DNA from: Casuarius casuarius
Taxonomy: Eukaryota > Chordata > Aves > Casuariiformes > Casuariidae
Assembly (NCBI GenBank): GCA_003342895.1
Contig: PTFA01000085.1
Span: forward strand, 3,436,212-3,500,211
Direction: 5' to 3'
Length of the DNA stretch: 64,000 nt
Every line of letters begins with the position of its first letter. The stretch's first letter is position 1. Below, piece by piece: positions 27,601 through 39,600 of this stretch. The notes under the pieces are model-generated. The model was not told the origin of the DNA, did not search any database, and worked only from the letters and a program-made list of their open reading frames with translations. Both the position numbers and the translations under genes were made by a program.

Positions 27601-30600
27601 GTTTTTCTTTTTGAAAACCAAATTACCAACAAGTCTTTTTAATTTTATCAAAATACCCATTTCTACAAGCTGCCTGCTGTTTTTGCAGAACATTATTTCA
27701 GTCCACACATGAAAAAAGTAAATGGGAAAAACGCATCTCTGAAGAAAACCTCATGGTTCCAGTGTGTGCAAAGAAACAAAGTAAGTTTACAAATCAAATG
27801 GTAAAGGTTTTTATATCTGCGACAAAACAAATCTATTCTAGAACAAAACACTGCAACTTTAAGCATTCTCCAAGGAGCGTCTTTGGAGAAAGGGAAAGAA
27901 CCTATAGCTAAATGTGGTAATTCTTGTACTCAAAGAAGGAAAAAGCATCCATTATCACCTCAGCACACTACTAATGATCGGGTCTCCGTGATCACATAAA
28001 ACTAACTCGAGCTCTTTTGGAGAATCCTCAACATGTATTACCCTTCTGAGGTCATTTGAATACTTTTTTTCGTTTAAGCCTGAAAGTCACAGCATTTTGT
28101 TTTCAGCTGTGATCCTGACATCAACAATGAAGCGCAGATTTTGTCTCAATTTTGTCTCAAACTTACCTATCAAAATAAAAATGTAAGGCTGCAAAAATCT
28201 TGTATCTTGATACTCGATTTAAATCTTAAGGTTGTATTTTGTAGAATTAGACTTAATTGTGTTTTGAAAATAGGTCATCTCATTCTGAACTAACTTTACA
28301 CCATACAGACAGTGGAAAATAACTTAAGCCACCTAAAGAGACTTGCCGTTTTTCCGTGATGACTTCTGTGTTGAAGTTGGCAGACAGGCTTGTGCCGTTG
28401 CCAGGTCAGGATTGGCAGCTTTAGCTCCATGGTTGGCTTTTACCTTATCAGCCCAACTTACGCCAGCAGGAGCCAGGCGTGTTGCAGCGATCGTCACTGA
28501 AGGGTTCCTAAATGAAAGTCATAGCTGTTATTAGTTTCTAATCAAATAACAGAATGATTCATTAGAAAACTTATCAGCACACTCTTTCCTTAATCTTGCC
28601 TTTCCCTGTCTCAGATTGAGAGCTAGCTCCAAAAACTAGAACCTACTAGCAACCAATAGAAAGAGCCTGTTCTAGTATTCTTCACACAGCCTACCTTGTT
28701 TTCATTTCTCTTTCAACACTTTCCAAAGTTGAAAACTGTAATTATTGAATATTGATATCTTGAATATTTGTAACGACACTGTTGTATACTTCTGACTGTT
28801 TCTGTCTCCAGTCCCTGTACTTTTCCTAGTTTTTCTACATCCTTCTTGGGAAGAGATGATGGTGACCAANGGTACGAGCTACATGCTTTGAACTTCTACA
28901 GTGTGCAGCACTACCCTTGCTTCTGTCGTTTATTCCTCTCCTAACAATTCCTAACAGGCTAACTGCCAAAAATTTCCCTAATACTAAGCAAGTCTAAACC
29001 TTTCATTTCCATCCTATTTTCTCAAACACGCACAGAAACTGTGCTTTTCTGTCTGTATCTGGTGCTCTGCGGTACTGAAAGCATTCTAGAATAACAAGCA
29101 GGGAAGAAAAGAATGGTATGTAAACACAGAAAATCTTAACAAGACTAAGGAAAAATATTTTCAAAATACTGTAGGCATCTAGTGTTGCCTTGCTTTGAGT
29201 CATAAGCAGACTAAGAGAAAAGTCTGCAAGTCTACAGAAAACTTATTTTGCTATTAGCTGCTTTAACACACAGAGCTGCTAACTATTTCTCCATGATGGT
29301 GAAAAAGTGTAACCCTTAAATTAAAAATAGAACAATTATTTGCAAATAAAACAGCCCAAGTAACAATAACATAGACTTAGCTACAAAAAAGGGCTAGGCT
29401 GAAAGACTGAATTATGTTGGCTGTTGTTTGTTTTTACTAAAATAAAAGAGCTTTCTATTTCCTCCATACTCAAATTTTTGCTTTGATTGCCTGTGCATAC
29501 TTTCTTCCCATTATCCCGTATTTAAGCAGACAACCCCTCAAACACTGTCTGGTTGGTATCAACAGCTGCAGAGAGACTACCACTGTTGGAGCAACTTCTC
29601 CACCAAACATGGTTTGTAATACTTTTGTAGAAATATTTGATATCCAAAATTTAACAGAGCTGAATNCTCAGAGGCACTGACCAAATATTCTAATATTAGA
29701 TCTCCCTTGAGGACATCATCATTACTTAGGAAAGAGCTATGGTATGTGCCCAAGATCCCAACAGACCAGACTGAACTAAAAATACACCCTGAAAAGAAAA
29801 GGATTTAAATAGGACACTTCAGTGCTTTCCAGAACCGGCAGAGACAGTGCTGCCCTAAAATGGTGTGTATGCGCATTTTTGTGCAACTCCTTTCACACAG
29901 TAATTTTCATTTTACCTAAGTAAAAGATGCATTATTATAATATTTAATATGCTCTGTGTTTAAATTAATATCAATTTTGCTGTTCATCAAAATCATGATA
30001 ATCTCATTTTACATTCATTCCTATTGATCAATATTTACTTCTTGCATATGCAGCTGGCCATTCACATTGCATATACAGGTAATTTTAAGATGTCAATTAT
30101 GTACATTTTGACCTTTGTTTTGTCAAGGGAAAAGACTATTAAACAGGTAAAATGAAATATGCTCATTGTATTTTTAATCTTTAGGTCTTTGGAATGACCA
30201 GTCATTAAATATATAAGGAAGTAAGTAAAAAATTAACTCCTCAATAGCATTTTCTTTTTCAGAGAATGTGCTTTTATTTCATGAATGCAGATATTTGCAT
30301 TCATATATGACTCAATAAACAACAGGCAAAACTATATTATTAATTACTATAAAAAATAGTATATTCAATAACTGTTTTAAATGAATCCATTCTTTTGGTT
30401 TAATAAACTTATGATCTGTTTTCATACCCAAAATTTAAACTTCTCCGAGCATTTGACGTCACAGTAATTCTATCTGTTGATGGACTTGGGATCACATGGC
30501 GTCCTGGAGACATTTTCTTTACTTCCCACGCTAATGAAGTAGGTCTGCAAATTCAGGGAAGAATGGCTTAAAAACCAAAATTCTCAGTAACTATTCCTTT

Positions 30601-33600
30601 ATCACATTAAAGAAAAAGNGGCACCAGTAAACGTTACAAAGCATTAACGAATACAGTTGAATTTCATCAGACATCTGAGCATCCGTTTCCACACCAAATC
30701 CAAACCGTATCAGCCAGATGCATATCAAAAGCCTTTCATACACTCAAGAGGACAGTGCTTACTGTAAATGTCAGCGTGGGACGAGACATTAAACAGAAAA
30801 GCATTGGGGTAGGACTGGAAATATGCTCTAGTTCTAGCAACAAGAACGCTGCACATAAAAGGTACCCTAGCTTGTCCTGTCCCACATAGTGGAGCATTCA
30901 ATACACATCAAATGCTGCTTTGACTAATCTAGGTATCAAATATCTGCAGTACATAAAAACNCTTAGATATAACCAAATATATCACCATCCACTCATTCTA
31001 TTATACCAAACTCTGTCAGCAGTAACGTTTATTAAAAAATGTATGTAGTTGCAAAGATAATTTAACAGGTTGAATTAAGTTAACTGCCACTAATATACGA
31101 ATGTTCTCAGCCAGCCAGACATAGTTTGAGGTGGAAGCCTGTTCTGCAATTTCATTATGGATCTCATTAAAGTTGATGTATTTTTTTTAAACTCCTGCTC
31201 CTGGAATTATCTGCTTACATGAAAATTACAGTTGTCAATTAAAAATAAAATCAAACCTGTAAATCCCATTGCTGGTGAAGAAAGATTTAGGAAGAACGTT
31301 TTTATGTAAATGACTTTTTAACTATTCCCAGTACTACTGAAAGAACTAGCAACCCATAATCAAACTAGTTCTACAAGCACAAGATACACCAGCAAAACCT
31401 TACTTCTCATTTAGCCCTCAAAGCTAAAACTTAGTGATAGTCAGGACTAGGCACAAATTGGATTGACGTAATTGGTTTTAGCCTTCTGATGCTACACTTT
31501 CAAATTCTTTTTCATTTCTAACACAACAGCTCCCTGATAACGCTATCAGGAAGGCAAAAACACCCACTAGGTCCTCACATCAATTCTGTCCAAAAGGAAA
31601 ACTTCTTTCCTGGTGCCCCACAGCACCTATTAAAATTGGTTCCTAAGTCTCTTGCTGAATCTCTGCTACAAAATGAAGTTCAGCATGAAACAGTATTTGG
31701 ATGTAGATAAAAGGTAAAGGAAGAAGAAAAAAATCTAATTACCTGCTTTGAGCATCGGCCTTTTCTAGCTTCTCCTGTAGCTGTATCCAGTCAATCAATG
31801 CTTTGAAGTCCCTTACATAGTTATCTAGCATCATCAGGACTTCCTGAAAAGCAACCATTACATCAACCTTTGTATTTATAGACCCCCTCACCCCCCACAA
31901 TAAGTGAATGGAAGAGAAAGCAGGCAAGTTACTAGTCTGCAACTCTCTTATGAAACAAAACTTATGAAAATTAAAAACAAGAAAACATCCAAAAATAAAG
32001 AAGCCCAAACAGTTTATGTGAGCAAACAAAAACATTTACCCTATCAAAAAATGTTTTCTAAACGTTTTCTAAAATGTTTCTAAAATGTTTTCTAAAAACT
32101 CTGTGAGCACCAATGTCTAAGGACAGAATAGCAAAATTTACCAAAAAGAGTCCCTAACGTACACAGGTATCAGTCAGCATTTTTTTTCTGACACAGCTGT
32201 TATCCTTTAAAATATGTTGGACATATTTCATCAAATAAGGAAAAACCTCTGTAAAACTTGCTGCACGAGTGGGAGACTAAAAATGTATTGCTTACAATTT
32301 ATCCGTGGAGCAAAGAATACACAAGGTGACACACAGGCTATTGTATCAGACAGACAGAGCTCCTTCTGGAAAATCTTGGGATCCTTGCACTAGAAAAAAT
32401 CTCAGAACCAGCTCTTAAGCCCCTGTAGTTCAAACTGCATCCCTTTCCTCCAGACTTTCAAGCGTGCAAGACTTTCAAAAGATATATGACTGTGCTGCTC
32501 TAGGTTAATGACAGACACATGCTGTCGTCAGGTGAGATTACCAGCATATTAACAAGGCAATTTGTAATTAAAAAGAATCTTACGGGTGATGTTTTGAGAG
32601 GCAAAAAGGAGAAAGATCACAACATCAGATTTTGTTTATAAAAAGATCACACTTGACATGAACTTACCGAGAAATAAACAGACTGACCCACCAGATACAA
32701 AGTTTGCATTCACTTCTCTGATTATACATTTTAAGTGAAGTCGCTGATTCTACATTCTTGCCTATGTAACATCACATACCCAGTCCTTAAAACTCTAAAA
32801 GCCAGATTATACTTCTGATCATTACAAACTAGTGAATCTTCCACCATTTTAAAAGGTACTTTTGAATAAAATGGAATTGCTTAAAAATTTACCCATTTTT
32901 ATGTTCATTAATCATTGCAAGCTGCATTCCTGAACACTTTTCATGAGTTTTAAAGTTGGACTGACACATCATCACAGAACAACAGAACTGGAAGAGACCT
33001 CAAGAAGAATGTAGTCCCTTCCGTAACTCCTGCGTTGGATTAAATATACACTGTCAGAAATGATGTGGGCATGCTGGCTTTTTTTTTTCCTCCCCCAAAA
33101 TTAACTGTCTTTCAGACAGTTCAGAACTTAGAAGCTTATAAATCATGTGTTGGTCTCTAACAAATAAAATTAACTGTTATGAACAGACATATAAAACCAC
33201 CTTGACTGCACACTATCAGGAAGAAAGTCATAGGTAGAATGACAATGGCTGAACAGCAGAGAACTAAAGGACTTGTTTCCAATAAAAATACTCTTAAACT
33301 TGATTTTTGAAATTATTCACTACATGCATTGATTTCCAGTTTGGTCAAGTAAGTCAAGTGTATTAACTATAGTAAGACCAGATTACATACAGAAACAATT
33401 AAAAAAAAAAAGATAAATTGGGGTCCTGCAGTCTTCATTCTGACATTATTCCCATTTATTTCACAGTAAAGCAGAGCAAAAGGGACAATATGAGTAAACT
33501 CTTAGCTTTGCTCCTTGGGAAAACCATAGTTCTCTGACCTCATTGGTGAAGAAAGGTGCAATTCCTTACTATGCAGGAAGCCAGGAGATCACTGCTACTC

Positions 33601-36600
33601 CACGTAAGTACTCAAAAAAAGCATTTACTGAATGTGACAAAAAGTGCACAGAACATCATGGCCAACAGGCGCGAGGCGCCTTCTCAGCAGAGCTGACCAT
33701 CACCGGTACAGCAGACTAACGCAGCTCGGAAGGAATTAGTTCTAGATCCCATCAATCAGAAATGCAAGCACTCATACTTGTTCCTTTGAAGCTCAGAAAA
33801 ATTGTACTGAAGACTGTATTCTAGGATGACAACACGCTGAAAATAAAATTCCACAAATGAACGCAGAATTCTATGAAGACTCATGTCAGCTTCAACTGGA
33901 GAGTTAAAAATTTAGACACAATTTTCTGGTATCGGGAAAACNACTAAAGATTAAGTGTTGCTGTTTTGCAAACTCTTTACTATGCCAAAGCTGCTCCTAC
34001 CGGTATTAAGGAATTTTTTTTTCCCCCCTGTTCAAAGCAAGTAATTAACACCTAGAAATATTTTGGGAACAACTACAAATGAAAGTGTATTGGTTCCTAA
34101 GTGTATAGCTACAAATTTAAAAATGCTTTGGAAACAGTAAAGATACTCTACTACAGTGCAGCTAACTGTATTGCCTATTTTTATAACACCATTTCCCATT
34201 CACCCACAGTTTTAATAGAAAAAGAACTTCTAATGTATGCAAAATGCTTTGTGATACATAGTTCTAAGAGTGATTATTCCTTTTCTTTAACACAAAAATT
34301 AGGTATAAAATTCACTACCAGTTTTTACACAAGTAACCTTTCAACTAGTTTTTATGCCAGAACTACAGCATGTGCTGTCTGTTATACAGGAGAAGTCACA
34401 AGAAAGTCAAACGCNAGGGAAGCCAAGCAGAATACCACTGCTGATGTAAAAGTTATTTTTGTTTTGAAACGCTCCACAAAAAGCAAACAAAAGTCTTTCT
34501 TACAAGGCAGTTGGTTTACAGTGCCAAAATAATTGGTAAGGAAAGTCTGCTACAAGAAATGAACAAGTCAAGTATTTTAGCCAGTTCTTTTTTTTTTTCC
34601 AGCTTCCCTAATAAAATTTCAGCTTTCTAATTCAATTCCTGTCCATTTAAGTTAGCCCATACTAAGTTGGGCTGACTGTTATTAACAATAAGGGCATAGA
34701 AAGCAAAATTTAATTCTGAATCATTTATTTTTCAAGTCTGGCACTGAGATATCTCCCTCCCAAAAAAAAAAAAAAAAAAGAAAAAAATCAATCTGAATAT
34801 GAGCTATATATCTGAAGCTAGCTGGCACAGAAAAAAAATACAATAAATGGCTTAACCTATTTTAAGGAATGTTTAGCTACACATTATCAGAAATGATCAG
34901 AGCAGACCCATGCAGCTGTAATCGGAGTCGTGTTTTACGAACAAGGAATACAAACAAGACAAGCAGCTGGAGCGGCCCCATATTCACTGATGCACATCTT
35001 TCTCCTTAAAGCCATGAGGGCCATTTTGTCAAGCAGGATGAAGCAGAACAAAAGTGGCTCTGAAAGCGCCACTACAGCCGTCCAGATAACTACATATAGA
35101 TGTACAGCTAAAATTACCAATTAGTTTACCAATTGGCTGCAACGGATTCGATTGGTTTGTAATTAATTCTAGTTACTGGCGCATAGAGCAGGCCGGTTGG
35201 CGCCATCCCTTTGTCCCGCTGACACACAATCCCGGCGCTCAGGGCTCTGGGGTCCTGGACATCGATACAGCTCGCTAGCTCACCTACGGTACGGCGGGTA
35301 GCAGATATACCCTGCGGTGCTGAAGCAGGGGNAACTTGTACCACTTGAGAAGGTGCTGACAAAAAGGAACCTTTATGGGGGAGACTACTGCTGCACTAGA
35401 GTCAAAACAATTTTAAATCCCATTATTTTTCAAGGTCATATGTATCCCATACGATTTTCAAAGAGCCAGTTCAAACTGAAAAAGAAAGCAATACTGTGAG
35501 AAAACAACGCTTAAAGGAAAATCAGTGACATAAAACCACAAACACTCACAATGCAGCTCCTGTTTCTTTCCTCCCTCCAGCATTTGGATCGATAATCCGC
35601 CTGCACTTTAAAAAGCTCTCATGCTTTTTCTTTTCTCCAGGTCTGAATCATTACTTTGATTTCTAAGTATGTATTTATCAAAGTTGTACTTCTTGCCTCT
35701 TCATTTGGGTGATCCCATTAATATCTTTCCAATCAGCAAGGATCTCAAAGCAGAATCACTCCCTGCATCAGAACAATCCTACAGCCCTGAATCTGAATGA
35801 TCTTGGACTTGGGTCCTTGGTAGGTCGATTATAATCTTCCAAAAAAAGAGAAGTTCACTTTGTTTGGAGATCACATAACAGCCCTGAAAAGTCATCCTCT
35901 CCATTTATTCTCCCATTCTCAAATAAGGAGGGAGAGGAAAGGGAGGGAGAAAAGAGAGAAGCATGGAAAGTGTAGGACGTTAAGGTTACCGTGATTCAAA
36001 ATAGTAGAGTACGTCAGAAAAATTAACTCAGTCACCACATCTGTACTTCAGCTTATGCTCAAGACTAGAAATGTATGTTTTCTTTTACAAACTATGCATA
36101 GTTTNTACTTTTTAAATTATCTATAATGAATAATTTATCAGAGTAATCCCCATTTTAATGTGCTGGAGTACCTTTATTTTGTACTCCAGTACAAAAAAAA
36201 TGGGCAATGTTAGTACTTTCTTTCAATTTATATTTTTAAAGTTAATCAGGTGTTTGTTTTAGTCATTTCACATAAAAATTGCTCCCAAAGTTTCCTTACA
36301 AATGCTTAAAATCAATTCTGGCATTAGGAATCTTGCTTGTTAAACACAGATGATTGCAAAAGCAGTTCTTACAGCTTTGGAAGAGGATGTAAAGCCCTCC
36401 AGCCAAAGGACTATCATCATCTGTCTAAAACAGGTTCAGATTGGGACTGCAGAGAGGAAGAAAAATTGCCAGTAACTGAAGTTCTCTCAATTGGTATGCC
36501 TTCATAAATCCTCTTACAGTGGCCTTGCAGAAGCCACTAAGCAGTAAAGGTGGTAGTAAAGCTGTACCCATAGACTCTTTGATCCAAACATTTAATGTAT

Positions 36601-39600
36601 CATATCTGATCTCAGTTTATTCCTCATTAATTCACTTATAACATGACAGCCATAACCTGCTACCTGCCAAGGGTGTGTTCCCGAGAAATGACACAGCAAA
36701 GCAAGTTTTCTCTGTAAGAATTAATGCAACAATTGGGGGAAACATGCAGGGACTTATAAAAAAAGCACACAATTTAATTAGGCAGAAACAATGTGCATGA
36801 TGCGAACGACGGAGAGGCAGACACAGGATCATCCAGATTGCCAACGGGAAGAGATGCTAGCTTTTTAGACCAGATTACCAATCTGAAAGATCTCAGCCAC
36901 TTCCATCTGTGAGACTGCACAGCCAATCGTTACCCCATCTTTCTGTCCTTCACTCTTAACTTCACTGATTTTGATTCATCTGCAGAAGATGAAGATGACA
37001 AAGAAAATGTAAACACCCAAAGAGAGGCAGGCTGAATGCTCACAAGAAGAGAGAGATGGTGGACACGCAGTGCCAGAATACAGCCACAGGATATTTATTC
37101 AGAAAGAGACATGTACTCCCCCTGAATCGCTCCACATGCAGAAATAGATATCTTTTGCACACAAGTGCTAAGTGGCAGCTGGACTTACACTTCTGACATA
37201 TTCCAAGGGCAGAGTTAGAGTTTTTCAAACAATTCGAAAATGTTTCAGAATATACGCTCCATAAACTGAGCTACTTAGGCTTTCAGAGCAACCTCAGAAT
37301 CACCTTGTTTTTACTGATTAAAATGAAAAGAGATTNGACCACACAGCATACAGCTCCTTCCCTTTCCTGCCTGCTGAAAATCTCCTTTCTAACAGGAAGG
37401 AAATATTCTTCTAGGGGTTCAGAGAGCAAAGACATCAGAATAGAGGCCTGTGTTGAAACACTAAAATACTTCACAACCCCTCTTGGGATACCTATCCTAG
37501 GATTCGCAGCACTACGAGAAAAAAACCGACATTCACATATAACACACCATTTCCTATGAAAGAAATCATTTAACCCTCATTCTGCATTTTTTTCCTCCCT
37601 AGAACAAGGCACTTTAAGCATCTGTGAAACTGAAAAGTGTGTGTGTGTGAGGGGAGGGACAAAACCCAAAACTTATCCTCCAAAAAGCAAAGTGGACAGA
37701 GCTGAACTGCCTCTTAACAGTGTAAACAGGGTCAAAATCCTGCTCAAATAAACTTGACTATTATACTGAATCACCATAAATTACCTCTTCATTGAGTTAG
37801 AACAGAAAAAACTTGGCTTTTCTGCCATCAGCTCTAACACATTTCGAAACAATTTTATTTTCTTGGCTGTCTTCAAGAACAGTAATCAGCCTGGAAGGCC
37901 GCGGACCCCAGCCTGCCCGCATAGATTGAAATCGTTAGAATTAGCATATCCTGAACCAAAAGCAGCCCTCACAAGGGCTCAGCAAGGGACCCTAATGAAG
38001 TAAGTTCCTCTCTCCTTCAGGGAGGCCTTCAATCAACTAAAATTATGGTAAATCATTCGCAGATATTGTCCTGACTGGAAGGCCTGAAAAAAACTAAAGT
38101 TGTTTCAGCTGCTTTCTTCACATATCACCACCACGCAGCATGTCAAGTCGTTNGAGGAAAAGGCCTCACCCATCTTTTTTGGGTGTCTTGTGCTCTCTTG
38201 GAGAACCAGAGCAACAGAACTTCGTTACTGACTTTCCCCTTTTATAAGAGGGAATAACAATCTCGAGCAGAATGAAGTTGTTTTCACTGAACCATACTCA
38301 AGGTAGACTGATCTAAGAATGCAAGCATCACAACCAAGAAGAGAAACTACCCTTGCCAAAATCCTGTAGAAAAATACCAATAAGTAATGCTAGGTGGAAA
38401 TACAAAAGCTCATATGAGTACTTAGTAATGCCAAACAGAAATCTAAAAGGAATATATAACTGAATTTTCCATATAAGAATTCAGCTTTTTTGGAACAGAA
38501 AAAAAACAAAAAAACAAAAAAACCAAAAAAAACAGCTGAAGCCATTAATTCATCTTAGGAAGAAAAAAACCCAGTCCATTAAATTTTGAGTAGTTTGAGA
38601 TTCTTCTAGGCATAATGTTTCCTTGGCGGTTGGATCCAGTTTCTGAAACTCTTACCAATAAGAAAACACTTGTGTGTGCGTGCATGCACAAGTGGTTTGT
38701 TTTCTGGAAACTTTTCTCTCCTAAGCCAGTTGCTGAGACACCTGAGGACCACGAAGCAATCACAGTAGAAGACCCATATCTCTGTTGCATTAACCAAAGT
38801 TGGATACTGAATCTGCCTTCCTCCATCCCCAAATAATTTTGAGCTTATTTCCTTTTGGGATACAGAAAGAGAGGTAAGAGATCCTTGGCATTACTAATTC
38901 TTTCCTGCCTAAGCTTCCATCCAAAACTAGAAAATACTAGGTGATAAAACACTCATTTAAATATTAGCCACCTGGAAACTTAGCTAACATACAAAATATC
39001 CATACAACTCACAATTTGACATGTTCAGGTTATAGTCTAATCTATTAGAATAAATCTAATTCTGTCTATTACCATTGGACAGACTGATTTATACATAGTA
39101 AGATGATACTTAAACTTGACCTCCCCTTTCTTTTAGAAATAATTCAACTATTTTCATTTTATCTTTATATACAAAGCATCAAAGCCATATCATTATATAT
39201 ATTTATGGGTTGAGAGTTCTCAATTCCAAATCAATAGCAAAATACTACCTTCAGCAGTGCCCAAAGCTGAGAGAAAATATACACAACCACTGATCTTCTT
39301 ACACACTTTTCCAGTGTTTGTATCCTTACCACAACCCTTTCATCTGCAGTTTCAACCACAACCAGCCACTAGAGCCCTATCGGATTTGGAAGCATAAAAC
39401 ATTGTCTTCAGTGACAATGTAATCAATAAAACTATACCTGCTTGTAAGACTACATGAGAGCAAAAGGTGCAAAATCAAAAATAAACATTTTTAAACTGGG
39501 TTAATCCGAAGGTCTTATATACCAGAGGTCATGTTTCATTTTTTCAGAGGTCTTCTTTTAATATGAACTTTACAAAACTAAAATGTTTTAAACAGAACAG

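Larger units (their letters stand above)
20972..28346 (-). other. SCAPER: SCAPER intron E6-E7 (GC-AG)
   Basis: 7.4 kb with a GCAAGT donor and an ATGTAG acceptor. It contains a CA/TA microsatellite with a 20-bp duplication (22929-23003), a MIR relic (23925-24062), an A-rich simple repeat (24633-24677), a 46-bp-period duplication (25196-25280) and an 11-bp duplication (28139-28160). Confidence 0.85.

Noticed and set aside
35126..35362. 78-codon minus frame as a gene or viral relic
   Set aside because: I could not match it to any protein family, it has a stop just upstream and no known motif. Kept only as part of the CpG-rich block.
37639..37650. GT repeat as a regulatory element
   Set aside because: Six units only; ordinary microsatellite.
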